The notes under the pieces were generated by a model. That model saw nothing but the letters and a program-made list of their open reading frames with translations, ran no database searches and had not been told where the DNA came from. The translations under genes and the position numbers were made by a program. This document shows positions 1 through 11,110 of a stretch of DNA of 64,000 nucleotides, one piece after another (position 1 is the first letter of the stretch; the number at the start of each line of letters is the position of its first letter). Origin of the DNA: Bettongia penicillata ogilbyi (taxonomy: Eukaryota; Chordata; Mammalia; Diprotodontia; Potoroidae); NCBI GenBank assembly GCA_023548195.1, contig JAJHZJ010000419.1:624273-688272 (forward strand). Direction: 5' to 3'.

Positions 1-563
1 ATGAGATATTTCACATTCTCTTCCATTTTTTCATTCTTTTGGTTTTGTTTTATGATTTCTTGGTTTCTCAGAAAGTCATTAGACTCCATCTGTTCCATTC
101 TAATTTTGAGAGAACTATTTTCTTCAGTGAGCTTTTGAACCTCTTTTTCCATTTGGCTAATTCTGCTTTTGAAAGCATTCTTCTCCTCATTGGCTTTTTG
201 AACCTCTTTTGCCAATTGTGTGAGCCTATTTTTCAAGGTGTTATTTTCTTCAGCAATTTTTTGGGTCTCCTTTAGCAAGGTATTGACCCGTTTTTCATGC
301 TTTTCTTGCATCTCTCTCATTTCTCTTCCCAGTTTTTCCTCCACCTGTCTAACTTGTTTTTCAAAATCCTTTTTGAGCTCTTCCATGGCCTGAGCCCACC
401 GGACATCCACCTCGGATGTCTGGGATAGAGAGGCCCCGACCTCCACGTCCCTCACTGATGGCAAGCATTTTACTTCCTCATCAGAAATGAAGGGAGGAAG
501 GAACATCTGTTCCCCAAGAAAGTAGCTCTCTATGGTCTTATTTTGCTTCCTTTTTCTGGGCAT
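1..563 (-). CDS. L1-type ORF1 protein of the HAL1-like element, N-terminal 187 codons, open to window edge
   Basis: I read codon by codon on the minus strand from the ATG at 563-561 to base 3 and met no stop, so the frame is open for 187 codons and is partial only because the window ends. The protein starts MPRKRKQNKTIESYF, has an acidic stretch (DEEVKCLPSVRDVEV), then from about residue 65 a long Glu/Lys/Gln-rich heptad region (EELKKDFEKQVRQVEEKLG), as expected for the trimerising coiled coil of L1 ORF1p, an RNA-binding chaperone that coats its own transcript in the cytoplasm. The RNA-recognition and C-terminal domains would lie to the left of the window. The 17662 copy has a stop at codon 14 and the 43257 copy at codon 144, so this is the least damaged ORF1 here. 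It is a retrotransposon gene, not a host gene. Confidence 0.8.
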   Translation of the reverse strand, partial: MPRKRKQNKTIESYFLGEQMFLPPFISDEEVKCLPSVRDVEVGASLSQTSEVDVRWAQAMEELKKDFEKQVRQVEEKLGREMREMQEKHEKRVNTLLKETQKIAEENNTLKNRLTQLAKEVQKANEEKNAFKSRISQMEKEVQKLTEENSSLKIRMEQMESNDFLRNQEIIKQNQKNEKMEENVKYL

Positions 564-721
564 TTTCCCGGCCAGTTACTTGACTTCTGAGATTCCTGTC
601 CACCCCTGCCTAGATCTGCCCAGCTAGTGCTTGGTGTCTGAGATTCAAATGCTGCTTCTCAGTCTCAGGGCTTTCAGCAGTGGGCGGTGCTGCTATTCAA
701 TGTGAGCTTAAGTTCTGGTGC

Positions 722-863
722 TCAGGTGGAGGCAGGGCTGCCTCGCAGGCTCAGTTCCCTCAGGGGCTTTATGCAGAGACCTTCAGTAATGGAGAGGGTG
801 GGGGCAGGGCCATCTCCCAGGCTCAGTTCCCTCGGGGGGGTTTATGCAGAGACCTTTAGTAAT
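722..863 (-). repeat. Two tandem 5' UTR monomers of the HAL1-like element
   Basis: Two similar units of about 70 bases lie head to tail (722-790 and 791-863). Each carries, on the plus strand, the core ggctcagttccct then tttatgcagagacctt. The same unit is present once at 18121-18195 and three times at 43737-43960, so copy number differs between elements. Confidence 0.75.
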
Positions 864-1322
864 GGCCCTGAGCTCCTGTTTGCTGCTCTGGGAGTCTCAG
901 GCCACTGCCGCTGCCTCTGCCACTGCCTTTGCTACTCCCTCTGCCGCTGCCTCTCGAGGGGGCACGAGTCAGGGAGACACCCCGCTCCCCTCTCGGCCAG
1001 TCCAGAAGTCTCTCTCACTGACCTGTAGCGCCTGTGGGTGGAGGGACCTTCCCGGGCGCCAGAGTTTCCGTCCCTGAAACCTGCTTGGATCTGCTCCTCT
1101 GGGGCCGTGAGGCCAGGGCTGGACCAGGGTGGGCTCTGCTGTTCGGAGCGCCATGGACCCCTGGGGATGGCTTTCCAGGGCTCTCTGGAATGGAAATCTC
1201 CTCCAGTGCATTGGTGCGCAGCTTGCTCTGCTCCAGAATTTGTGGGGAGTTCTTTTTACAGGAAATTTCTGGGCTGTGGATTCGGAGCTAGCATACGTGA
1301 GTCTTTCTACTCTGCCATCTTC

Positions 1323-2345
1323 AACATGTACTTTTCAAGAATAAAATTTGAAAAATGTAATAATAAAATGAGGTAATGTTGTAAAGGACTGTACAAACTT
1401 TAAAGAGTCATCTAAGTGCTTACAATTATCATTACATCTCAAAGAAAGGAATACTATATGTACTTTGGTTTCCATGTTAGATATGAAGGAAATCAGTCTC
1501 AGAAATATTCAATGATTTGCCCATGCTCAGTTAGCGCCTAGGAAGCATCACTCATGATTAAAATCCAAGTCTTTATAACCCCAATTCAAGCACTTTGTTC
1601 ATTGCTCCACACTGAAATCAAAGCAACATTAATACAACTTTTTCAAACATTATGTTGTCACCTTAAAAAAATAAAGAAAGTAAAATGAGGGTTGAAAAGC
1701 TTTGAGTGCATTTGAAGTAATCAGTGTTTCTTACAGAAATTTAGCCCAAGTAAAGCAATCACCAAAATGTAGAAGCCAAAAGAGGCTAGAAACCAACTAA
1801 GTCATCAAACACTTTGTATCTTTGCCAAAAAGAAAGACAGGACAGTTATGGGTAAGATTAATTTAGAATATAAACTAATTTGAAAGATGTTACAGAGGAA
1901 GATGGCTGTGTTGCCTCATAAAATATTGAAAATGTGTAGAGGGAAATATGAGTTTGCATGGTTTTTCATGGAGTCCAATTAAGTCAGATCTTCTCAAAAG
2001 CATTTTAAAGATAAAACCAGAATGACTACATCAAATAGACAAAAATTAGAATAGATCTGTCAGCATTCCTACAAAAAAATTATTCATCATAGATTGTGGA
2101 ACCACCATATTTATCTTTAACTTTTCAGTTTCTTTTGAGTTAAATGAGGACCTGTGAATGATATATGTGAATAAAAAGTTAGAATATACAGCTGAATCAA
2201 AACAAGACAAAATTTGTGCTGATGATTACATAATATTGAGGGTGTTGAAGGGTGTGGGTTTTTTTAAAAAAAATTTCAAAGAAGGAAAAATAAACACGTA
2301 CAAATAAATCACAAATGATAATACAATTTTTTTAAAAGATCAAGG
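1323..2345. other. Unassigned AT-rich sequence with a MIR-like fragment at about 1470-1620
   Basis: No coding potential seen. About 1470-1620 has the minus-strand look of a MIR/CORE-SINE (atttgcccatgctcag, then aaatccaagtc). The rest is AT-rich sequence I do not recognise. Confidence 0.35.
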
Positions 2346-2422
2346 TTAGAAAATGCAAGAGAAAGAAAGAAGGATGGATGGAAACAAAAAAGAAAGAGAG
2401 GAAGGAAGGAAAGAAGGAAGAT

Positions 2423-2638
2423 GAAGGAAGGAAGGAAGGAAGGAAGGAAGGAAGGAAGGAAGGAAGGAAGGAAGGAAGGAAGGAAGGAAGGAAGGAAGGA
2501 AGGAAGGAAGAAAGGAAGGAAGGAGGGAAGGAAGGAAGGAAGGAAAAAGGAAGGAAGGAAGGAAGGAAGGAAGGAAGGAAGGAAGGAAGGAAGGAAGGAA
2601 GGAAGGAAGGAAGGAAGGAAGGAAGGAAGGAAGGAAGG
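2423..2638 (+). repeat. (GGAA)n microsatellite, purine-only for 216 bases
   Basis: Between the T at 2422 and the T at 2639 there is no pyrimidine. The run is almost pure GGAA (about 50 units) with a few A or G slips. A shorter GAAA/GGAA-rich lead begins near 2355. Frames through it give meaningless Lys-Glu-Gly-Arg or Ser-Phe-Leu-Pro repeats. Confidence 0.97.
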
Positions 2639-2650
2639 TAGAGAGGAAGG

Positions 2651-3619
2651 AAGAAACTATAATTCTAATGACCAAGTTTTGCCCAAGAGAAGAGATGAGA
2701 AAAGTGTACCTTCCTCTCTTCTTTGCAAGTCAAGGAGTTGGGATTGATAACATTGTGTTTATTTTGGAACTTGGATGGTACATTGGTTATTGAAATTGTT
2801 GAGTTTTCTAAACTATTTGTTTTTTTCTTTTTCTTTTTTATTCTCTGTTACAAGGGAGAGTTCACTGACTAGAGAAATAGGGGAGATTTATTTTTGAAAT
2901 TCAAGGTTATGTAAAACTATAAATATAAATTAAATGAAATAACATAAAATACATTAAGGATGATTCAGAACTCTTCAATAATATCGAACTCAAATACCTA
3001 CTTTCTTATCTCTAATATCTTTATGAGAAAGCTCTAACTATAGAAATATTAAGGGCACCTGTCATGAAAATACAAGAAAAGAATTGGAATCCTTTTGTAA
3101 ACAGATCTAAACATTTATAAATTTTAATAAAAAATGCTAATAGTAAAAAGATCCCATTGTAACTTAAAAAAAACATTTGATCTAGTGTAGCAAAATGCAA
3201 CCTAGGTTCTCCTTCAACTTAAGCAACAATAGTGACAATTTTAATTCATTGATATACTAATTGGAAACATCAAGAAAAAGCATGAAAGAACAGGTGGATT
3301 CTTGGCAAAGTTATGCTTCTGTCACAGACAACCAGAATAAGTAGAGAAGGCTTCTTTATGGATTATAAGGTCCTCCTGAAGCTCCTCATTTTGACAGATG
3401 CTGCCCTGATTAAAGTAAATTATGTAATACTGTTTTATTTAAGTGTTCTTAATGAGAAATGATCTCTGGTTTTATAATTTATAACTTTGATGAAATAGAA
3501 TTGAAACCTCTTTAAGAAGAACTACAACCCTTCAAATAGTTCATGAGAGGAGTAATAATATAAGTCAAATGAGAGTTAACAGTAGACAGGTAATGCTATG
3601 TTTATACGTAGATGATAAA
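2651..3619. other. Unassigned AT-rich sequence
   Basis: I see no coding region, recognisable repeat or RNA gene in this stretch. Confidence 0.4.
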
Positions 3620-3624
3620 AGGTG

Positions 3625-3790
3625 GGGAGTAGTGGCTCTTAGTTTTCTTGTGCCATGGACACTATGAACTTCTTAGTGAGGTCTATGGATCCCTTCCCAG
3701 AATACTGCTTTTAGATATAAAAACAATCATAAAAATTACAAAAGAAACTCATCAAATGAAATATAGTTAAGAATTCTTGATGCAAAAGAA
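3625..3790 (+). mobile_element. Ancient hAT/MITE-like fragment
   Basis: The text tgccatggacactatgaac, then ctatggatcccttccca, then cagaatactg and an A-rich stretch resembles a widespread mammalian non-autonomous hAT repeat that reads 'ccatggacccctt ... cagaataatg'. The copy is decayed and I could not define terminal inverted repeats, so the family is a guess. Confidence 0.35.
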
Positions 3791-4403
3791 TGTTTTCAGA
3801 ATGATAGGTGAACCTTCTTCAGAAGAAATATACAAAATTGCCAAGGAAAAATGTGTCAGAGCTTGATAAGCAATGTATAATTTGAATTTTCCATATTGGA
3901 AAGAATCTCTGGGAGGAAGTATCCACAATTATGATATTGTGGTTCCCTAGAGTATGTGAATATTTTAGTAGTTCTTTTGTTTGTCTTTGATTCACAATTT
4001 CCTGTATTGAACTCATAAGTCTGTTATGTATAGGGCTGTCAAATATATAAATATTAATGGCAAATATATAATATTAATGGCAAAAAATAGATACAATCTG
4101 AGATCAAATCTGACCAACCCAGTTTCAAAGTGAACTGTCTTTCCTCCTTTTGGGAAGTAGAAGGACTGTGCTATTCCTGCCTGCAGCCTAGCTGGGAAAG
4201 AAAAAGACAAGGCCCAGAACTACTGGGGGCTGAGGGAATCTTTCCAATTTCCAAGCATGTCTATTATATCTGTCTGAAACCCCTGAAATACATCAATTCC
4301 AGGAATATGATTCTGGGATCAAGTGAAAACTACTTCCCAAATCTCTCTGAAGTGATGAGGCATTTACTTATGTTTACCAGCTTGACCCTGGACCGCCAAA
4401 CCT
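3791..4403. other. Unassigned sequence; holds a chance ORF
   Basis: Contains a duplicated AT motif near 4040-4085 (aaatatataaatattaatgg and aaatatataatattaatgg). No gene or named repeat was recognised. Confidence 0.35.
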
Positions 4404-4464
4404 CGTTGCTGTTATGTCGTTTCAGTTGCGTCCAATTCTTAATGACCCCATTTTGGGTATTTTC
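4404..4464 (-). mobile_element. CORE-SINE with RTE-like tail, tail half (split by the HAL1 insertion)
   Basis: Plus-strand text runs from the tail inward: gttgctgttatgtcgtttca, gttgcgtccaattctt, gaccccattttggg. The element stops at the 13-base target duplication (4452-4464) and resumes at 8151, so one SINE was opened by the block 4465-8150. The oriented tail is like that of SINEs mobilised by RTE LINEs. Confidence 0.8.
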
Positions 4465-5356
4465 TTTTTATTCATTTGTTTATTTATTTTCAGTTTTTAA
4501 CTTTCACTTCCACAAAATTTTGAATTTCAAATTTTCTCCCCATTTCCCTCCTCTTCAGGACATGTATTCTGATTGCCCTTTCCTAGAAGCAGCCCTCTGT
4601 TCTATCGCCAATCTCCTCCTTATCCCCTTGCTCTCTATTTTCCAGTAGGGCAAAACAGATTTCTAAATCCCATTGCCTATATATCTTATGCCCTAGTTGC
4701 ATGTAAAAACAATTTTTAAGGCTCATTTTCAAAAGCTTTCAGTTCCATATTCACTCCCTTCCCCTCTTCCCATCCACCCTTATTGAGAAGGTGAGCAATT
4801 TAATAAAGACTATACTTGTGCAATCATGCAAAATACTTCCCATAATAGTCATGTTGTGAAAGAATATTTCCCTCTGTCTTTTGCAGTCCTCCATTTGTCC
4901 TGTTCTCTTCTTTTACCTGTCCCTCTACCTAAGTGTTTGCTTCCCATCAACCCTTTCCCCAATCTGTCTTCCCTGTTATTATACCCACTCTCTTATCCCC
5001 TTTCCCCTTGCTTTCCTGTAGGGTAAGATAAACTTCAATACGTTATTCCCTCCTGAAGACAAATTTGATGAAAGGAAGGCTCACTTAATCCCTCTCACCT
5101 TCCCCTTCTTCCCCTCTGTTGTAAATGCCCTTTCTTTCCTCTTTTATGTGAGATGATTTACTACTTTCTACCCCTCCCTTTCTCTTTCTCCTATTATATT
5201 CCTCTCAACACTTAATTTTCTTTTTTAGATATCATCCCTTCATATTTAGCTCACCCTGTGTTTGCTCTCTATCTCTTTCACTCCATACATACATACACAC
5301 ACATATATATACACACACATACACTTATATATATACAAATACACATACATATGTGT

Positions 5357-5404
<48 letters not shown>

Positions 5405-8150
5405 TTCCTCCAACTCTCCTAATACTGAGAAAGGTTTCATGGGTTACATTCCATGTAGGATTATGAACAGTTTAACTTTAATAAGTTCTTTATGATTTCT
5501 TTTTCCTGTTTACCTTTTCATACTTCTCTTGATTCTTGTATTTGAAAGTGAAATTTTCTATTCAGCTCTGGTCTTTTCAACAAGAATTCTTAGAAGTCCT
5601 CCATTTCACTGAAGCTCCATTCTTTTCTTCTGAAGTATTATACTTGCTGGATAAGTGATTCTTGGCTTTAATCCTACCTCCTTTAATCTCTGGAATATCA
5701 TATTCCAAGCCCTCTGATCCCTTGTAGCTGCTAAATCTTGTGTTATCCTGATTTTGTTTCTGCAGTGCCTGAATTGTTTCTTTCTGACTGCTTGTAATAT
5801 TTTCTCCTTGACCTGGGAACTCTGCAATTTGATTACAATGTTCTGAGGGGTTATCCTTTTTGGATCTCTTTTAAGATGTGATTGGTGGATTCTTTCCATT
5901 TCTATTTTACCTCTAGTTCTAGAATACCAAGGCAGTTGTCCTTGATAATTTCTTGAAAATCAATGTCTAGGTTCTTTTTTGATCATGGCTTTCAGGTAGA
6001 CCTATAATTTTTTAAATTATCTCTGCTGGATCCATTTGCATGTCAGTTGTTTTTATAATGAGATATTTCACATTGTCTTCTATTTTTTTCATTCTTTTGG
6101 TTTTCTTTTATAATTTCTGGATTTCTTATTAATATTTCTTATTAGCTTCCATTTGCTCCATTCTAATTTTAAAAGAATTTTTTTACTGAGTTTTTGGACC
6201 TCTTTTTTCCATTGGGCCCATTCTGCTTTTGAAGGCATTCTTCTCCTCATTGGTTTTTTGGAACTGTTTAAAATTTGGGTTTGTCTATTTTGAAGGTATT
6301 TTTTTGGCATTTTGTTTTATCTCCTTTAACAAGCTATTGACTTTTTTTCATGCATTGCTCTCATTTCTCTTCCCATTTTTTCCCGCATTTCTTTTATTTG
6401 ATTTTCAAAACCCTTTTTGGACTCTTCTGTGAACTGAGGGGATTGCATATTTTTTGGATGTTTTGGATGTAGAAGCCTTGACTTTAGTGTCTTCCTCTGA
6501 TGATATGCTTTGTTGTTTTTGAAAGAAAATATCTTTTCACCAAGAAAGTAAGCTTCTCTAGTCTTATATTTTTTTTTCCCTTTTAAGGGCATTTTTCTAG
6601 CCAGTTATTTGACTTTTGAGTCCTTTGAAAAGTGGAGGGCATACTCTAGCGACCTGTAAGTTCTCAGTTCCTCCAAGGTAGCACAGTCAAGGGAGATGCG
6701 TTTACTCCTCTCTTGGCCTGCATTCTTTTCTGTGAGCAATTACAATCACTCTTTTCTGCTCAGGATCTGTGAGTAGGTTTCCCTCTCCACAGTTCCACCA
6801 TGCCAGTGCCAATGCTCCTCCTCAACCAAGGACTGCCATTCAGGGCTGGGATACAGATCAGCTGCTAGATTCCCCCAAGGTCTTTAGGCCAAGGGTTCCA
6901 AAAGTGGATGCTGCTTCAGTGGCTGCTGCTGCCCTGGGGCCAGGGCTGGGGCAGACCCCCTTTTCACCCAGGTGAAAGAGATTTCTTACTGACCTCTGAA
7001 GCTGTCTTTGACATTTGTGGGTTGAGAAATCTGAGATCGATAGCTGCTACCCGTGATTCCACACCCTAAAGCCTTCTCCAGTCCTGTCTGTGTCTCATGT
7101 CAAAGGCTGTGCTGTGCTTTGACCTGAGTCTGGTGCAATAGACCTTTTCTGATAGCCTTCCAGGCTGTCTTGGGCTGGAAAGCTCTTTCATTCTGCCATT
7201 TTGTGACTTATGCTGCTCTAGAATCTGTTTAGAGTTGTTTTTTTACAGGTATTTTATGGGCTTATGGGGGCAGAACTGGAGCAGGTCCATCTTTCTACTC
7301 CACCATCTTGACTCTGCCCCCCTCATCCAGTTTTAAAGGTGTTATTTTCTTCAGCATTTTTGGGTCTCCTTTAGCAAGCTGTTGACTCTTTCTTCATGAT
7401 TTTTCTTGTATCACTCTCATTTCTCTTCCCAGTTTTCCCTCCCCTTCTCTTACTTGATTTCCAAAGTCCTTTTAGAATTCTTCCATGATCTGAGAACCAT
7501 TTATTTTTTTCCTGGAGACTCTGGATCCAGGAACTTTGGTTTGTTGTCTTCTTCTGGTTGTGTGTTTTGATCTTCCCCATCACCAGTGATATAAGAAAAT
7601 ACCTTTTCACTGAGAAAGTAAGAATCTATAGTCTGTTTCTCTTCCCCTGATTTGCTCATTTTTCCAGTCGATTATTTGACTTTAGAACTCTTTGTTAAGT
7701 GGAGAGCTCCAGGAGCTGTCTCTGTTACAGCAGTGGCTGCTAATATGCTGGAGCTGGGACCAGGATACAACTGGGGCTAGGGCTGCAGCCAGACAATGCC
7801 CCCCTCTCAACCAAGTGAAAGACCCTTCACACTGACTTTCGAAGATGTCTTTAGCATTTGTGGTTTGAGAAGTCTGAAAACCACAGCAGCCACCAGCAAT
7901 TCAGTCCACTAAGGCCTGCTCCATGCCAGCACAGGTCACACTGAACTGCATTCTACTCCCAGACTGGTGCACTAGACACTTTCCAGTTGACCTTCCAGAT
8001 TGTCTTAGGCTGGAAATTTACTTCAGTCTGTCATTTTGTTGCTTTTGTTGCTCTAGAATTTTTTTAGAATCATTTTTGTAGGTTTTTGAGGTGTTTGGGG
8101 GGAGAGCTTTGGCAGGTCCCTGTTTCTCCTCTGTCATCTTGGCCCTATCC
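4465..8150 (-). mobile_element. Composite HAL1-like element: 5' module (7323-8150) joined to a complete older unit (4465-7322)
   Basis: The block is bounded by near-perfect 13-base direct repeats (tttgggtattttc at 4452-4464; tttggggattttc at 8151-8163) that lie in a split SINE, so it went in as one unit or around one insertion. On the minus strand, 8150 begins a HAL1 5' end (ggatagggccaagatgac). A 5' UTR and an ORF1 start near 7659 follow, and ORF1 breaks off at about 7323. There a second HAL1 5' end begins (gggggcagagtcaagatgg), with its own 5' UTR, an ORF1 start at 6592, a frameshifted ORF1 to about 5580, a CA/TG repeat, a G-rich 3' UTR (pyrimidine-rich on the plus strand) and an A-rich tail at 4465. 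Both ORF1 copies are full of stops and frameshifts. No remainder of the first unit's 3' half is visible next to the second unit. Confidence 0.8.
5285..5404. repeat. CA/TA then TG microsatellite inside the HAL1 3' UTR
   Basis: Plus strand reads acacac/atatat mixtures to about 5350, then about 25 TG units to 5400. It lies at the same place in the element as the CA tracts at 19570-19620 and 45330-45385. Confidence 0.95.
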
Positions 8151-8353
8151 TTTGGGGATTTTCATGGCAATAGTACTAGAATGGTTTGCCATTTACTTCT
8201 CCAGATCATTTCATAGATGAAGAAACTGAGGCAAACTGAGTGAAGCATCTCACTTGCAATCACACAGCTAGCAAGTATATGAGACCACATTTTAACTCAG
8301 GTCTTTCTGACTCCAGGGTCAGTCCTTTATCCACTGTGCCACCTAACTGCCCA
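8151..8353 (-). mobile_element. CORE-SINE, remaining part (head and CORE) of the SINE begun at 4404
   Basis: Reads on from the target duplication: gaatggtttgccatttactt, aaactgaggcaaactgag, cacacagctagcaagta, gactccagggtcagtcc, and ends with the complement of the tRNA-like head (ccactgtgccacctaactg). Confidence 0.85.
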
Positions 8354-8599
8354 CCAAAAATAGTTATACAAAAATCCATTACAAAAACTAATATCATATA
8401 ATCCCATTTACCTAGGTAAAATAAAAAAACACAAATCAGTCAAATTCTACAAATTAAAATACACCAAAGAATATATGAGAATCAATAAGATCTTCAGTTG
8501 GGTGCAAGATAAGTAAGATCTCAAATCAAATTCTAAGTATTTTTCATGTCTCTAAGTGAAAGACTTAAAGGTTTGTATTTTATCAGTGATGATGATGTC

Positions 8600-8860
8600 A
8601 GCTAATAATTAATAAAAATTTTACACTTTAAAAAGCATTGTATTAAGTCATTTGAGTTTATTCACAAAACAATAATGTGAGGTATGCCCCATTATTATCT
8701 CAAATTTAGCAGTGAAGAAACTAAGGCTAAAGAGAAATTAAGTGATTTTTTTTTTCTGAGTTGCAAAACTAGCAAATGTCAGAAGGGGTATTGATATTCA
8801 GGTCTTCCTGACACTAATCCCTGCATGTTATCAATTCTACAACTTACTTTTCTGTCTTAA
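8600..8860 (-). mobile_element. MIR/THER-type CORE-SINE relic
   Basis: Shows the reverse-strand MIR plan: tttatt-rich tail, ccattattatctcaaattta, gaagaaactaaggct, attaagtgatttt, then aggtcttcctgaca. Heavily diverged. Confidence 0.6.
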
Positions 8861-8955
8861 TAGAAAATCACTGAATCTGTGTGGGCAAGGAAGTCACATG
8901 GACATCTATCTACATTGGAAAGATTATTTGAAGAATTTAATGAAGTCTAGTTTTG

Positions 8956-8956
<1 letters not shown>

Positions 8957-8986
<30 letters not shown>
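8957..8986. repeat. (TG)n microsatellite
   Basis: An uninterrupted run of about 14 TG dinucleotides. Confidence 0.97.
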
Positions 8987-8988
<2 letters not shown>

Positions 8989-9104
8989 TGCAGAGGAAGA
9001 CACAACAGGAGAACAATAAAGAGGCTGTTAGCTCAGTACAGGGCAGAGATGATGAAGACTGGAACTAGGGTGATAGTCATGGGAGTGGATGAGATGAGAA
9101 ATTA

Positions 9105-9215
9105 CCTTGCCCATTAGATTGTGAGTTACTCAAGGGCAGGGACTATCTTTTGTCACTTTTCATATTCCAGATACTTAGCACAGTGCCTGGTGCATAGTAG
9201 GTGCTTAATAATTAA
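9105..9215 (+). mobile_element. LINE-2 3' end relic
   Basis: Matches the familiar L2 terminus: gattgtgagttactcaaggg, cagggactatctttt, cttagcacagtgcctgg, catagtaggtgcttaataa. Confidence 0.75.
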
Positions 9216-10334
9216 TACTAGTAATGAATAATAATAATGAAATGATTTTAGTTAAATTAAATAGAATTAATTTTAATTTGATTAATTGAAGATAAATTAA
9301 AATAATTAGATAATAATAATAATAATTAATGTTATTACTGACTGAAGTCAATAGGAATTTTGATTTTAGCAAGACTTACCATTCATTTTTAGAGATTAAT
9401 CGGAAATTAAAAAAAAAAAGATACAAAAAAATAGGACATCTGAATGCAGTACAGGCCATCATTATTTCCTTAGTGGCAATATTTAAGTGCCCTGTTAATA
9501 GAGTTCAGGAAAATTACTATTCTGTGGTATTGATTGATGATTTTCACTGAATCTAGTCACTAACATACTGGTTTGCTGTCCTGAAGTTGAATGAGATCAA
9601 TGCCATATCACAGTGGTCATAGGAATGATCTCATTCTCAGGCCATGTTCCCTGCCAGTACTTATTGATCTTGTTTTAAACTAACTTGATATAGGAAAATC
9701 CAGATTTATAGAAAAGATAAATTGGAGGTTGATCCATTCCTGTACAGAAAGATTCTATGCTTTCTAAAATGGGTCATAAAAAGAGTCGTTTAAATAGTAA
9801 GTTCCCCTGGCACATTTAAAATATAATTCTATTTAAAAAGTCTTTATATGGGATTTTTCAGGATCACATTTGTTGTATAGAATACAGCCAAGTTTTATTA
9901 AGGTTTCAGAACGTAGATAGAGGGGTCATACTTTATGAACCTGAAACTGGAACACATTGTCTGGCAAAGAAAATTCTTTTCACAAAGCTTCATTAAAAGT
10001 CTACTTTCTTTAATTGAAATTTGGACTATCCCAGCAGGAATAAAAATCTAGGAATGAGTGCTGCAGAAATGAGTTGCCTGTACTGACTGCAGCTACTTCT
10101 TCCCTGTTTGCAATATCCCTCTCCTTAGTTTCTCATATACAATTCCTACCAATCCTTTGAGCCCAGCTTCTACATCCCTAACACACCTTCCTAACATCCC
10201 TTCTCCCTTCTTCATCCCATGTACTGGTATGAGTATGATATTTTTTCCTCTTTTGAGCTTGGAAAACACCTTTTTGCCACATCTTTTTCATCTTCATATT
10301 ATACCCATGTTTAATGTAAAGATCTTCGCTGCCC
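9216..10334. other. AT-rich block then unassigned sequence
   Basis: 9216-9335 is nearly pure A/T with repeated taataat and taattaa words. The rest has no coding region or repeat that I recognise. Confidence 0.35.
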
Positions 10335-10880
10335 ATTAATAGACCTCAGGTGGACCCCATTAAGAGAAACTTGATTAGAGGAGGCTTGTTTTGTTGAAAG
10401 ACCCACGTCTTTTGTTAATTGATAATGAGGCACTGGGTTACAAGGGTCAACACCCCTCCCACCCTCTTCCCCTTGCCACCCCAGTCTCTAAAAACTATGT
10501 ATATGTACTCTGAAGTGAGGTTTTGCTTTGGGAGCTTAATCTTTGGAGGAAGGTTCATGTGCCAGATGAAATTCTGGGTAGTTGTTAAGGATTGCCTCCA
10601 TCCATCCCCCTTTAAAAACTCAAATGTTGTTGCTTCTTTCTCTGGTAACTATGTATGTATGTAATGGTCAGACAGCTGGATCTGTCTGTTGGTCTGTGAT
10701 GAATGTATTGCTTATGGTCAGACAGTTAGAAGCCCTGTCTATTGGTCTTTATTTCTCTGCTTGTATTTTTTCTGTTGGTATATGTAATTAAAGAAGATTG
10801 TTAACACCTCAAAAGTTGCTTTCCTTTTAGAAAAGAAGATCTAAGAAACTGTGCTAGAAGACCATCCTGGATGTTTCAGG
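10335..10880 (+). mobile_element. LTR-like sequence, unassigned
   Basis: GC-richer than its surroundings. It has a pyrimidine-rich stretch (10448-10485), a TATA-like ctatgtatatgtac near 10495, and an AATTAAA-type signal near 10788 (gtaattaaagaag), which is a plausible U3-R-U5 order. No TG/CA ends or target duplication could be fixed. It could instead be unique sequence. Confidence 0.3.
10662..10760 (+). repeat. Imperfect tandem duplication, unit about 50 bases
   Basis: taatggtcagacagctggat ... ctgtctgttggtctgt is followed by tatggtcagacagttagaag ... ctgtctattggtcttta. Two units lie head to tail inside the LTR-like stretch. Confidence 0.7.
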
Positions 10881-11110
10881 GTGTTTGCTGCTATACCATG
10901 TTAGAGTAAATGTTGGTCTACCTGTCATTAATCTACATATAAAACTGAAATTCTTCAGACTATATCTTATTATTGTATTTTCCATACCACCCACCCATCC
11001 CAAATGAGGAAACTAAATTAGAGATTTGACGTGATTTTTTTTTCCCCAAGGTCATAGCACTATTCAATAGAATTATAGATTTAGAGCTGGGAGGTACATT
11101 AGATATCATA

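Larger units (their letters stand above)
1..1322 (-). mobile_element. HAL1-like (ORF1-only L1) element, 5' part, runs off left edge
   Basis: On the minus strand the element starts near 1322 (aagatggcagagtag...), lacking about the first 12 bases (gggggcggagcc) that the copy at 43257 has. A GC-rich 5' UTR of about 760 bases follows, then an ORF1 start at 563-561, and coding sequence continues past base 1. The same 5' UTR and ORF1 occur at 17662-20452 and 43257-46242, where ORF1 is followed directly by a 3' UTR with no ORF2. I therefore infer that this copy is also a half-L1, although its 3' half is outside the window. No 5' target duplication can be tested because the other end is missing. Confidence 0.85.

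Noticed and set aside
2346..2747. Frames rich in Lys-Glu-Gly-Arg or Ser-Phe-Leu-Pro
   Set aside because: They are the GGAA microsatellite read in different frames.
4130..4648. 172-codon plus-strand frame
   Set aside because: It crosses unique sequence, a SINE tail, a target duplication and an antisense HAL1 3' UTR, so it is open by chance.
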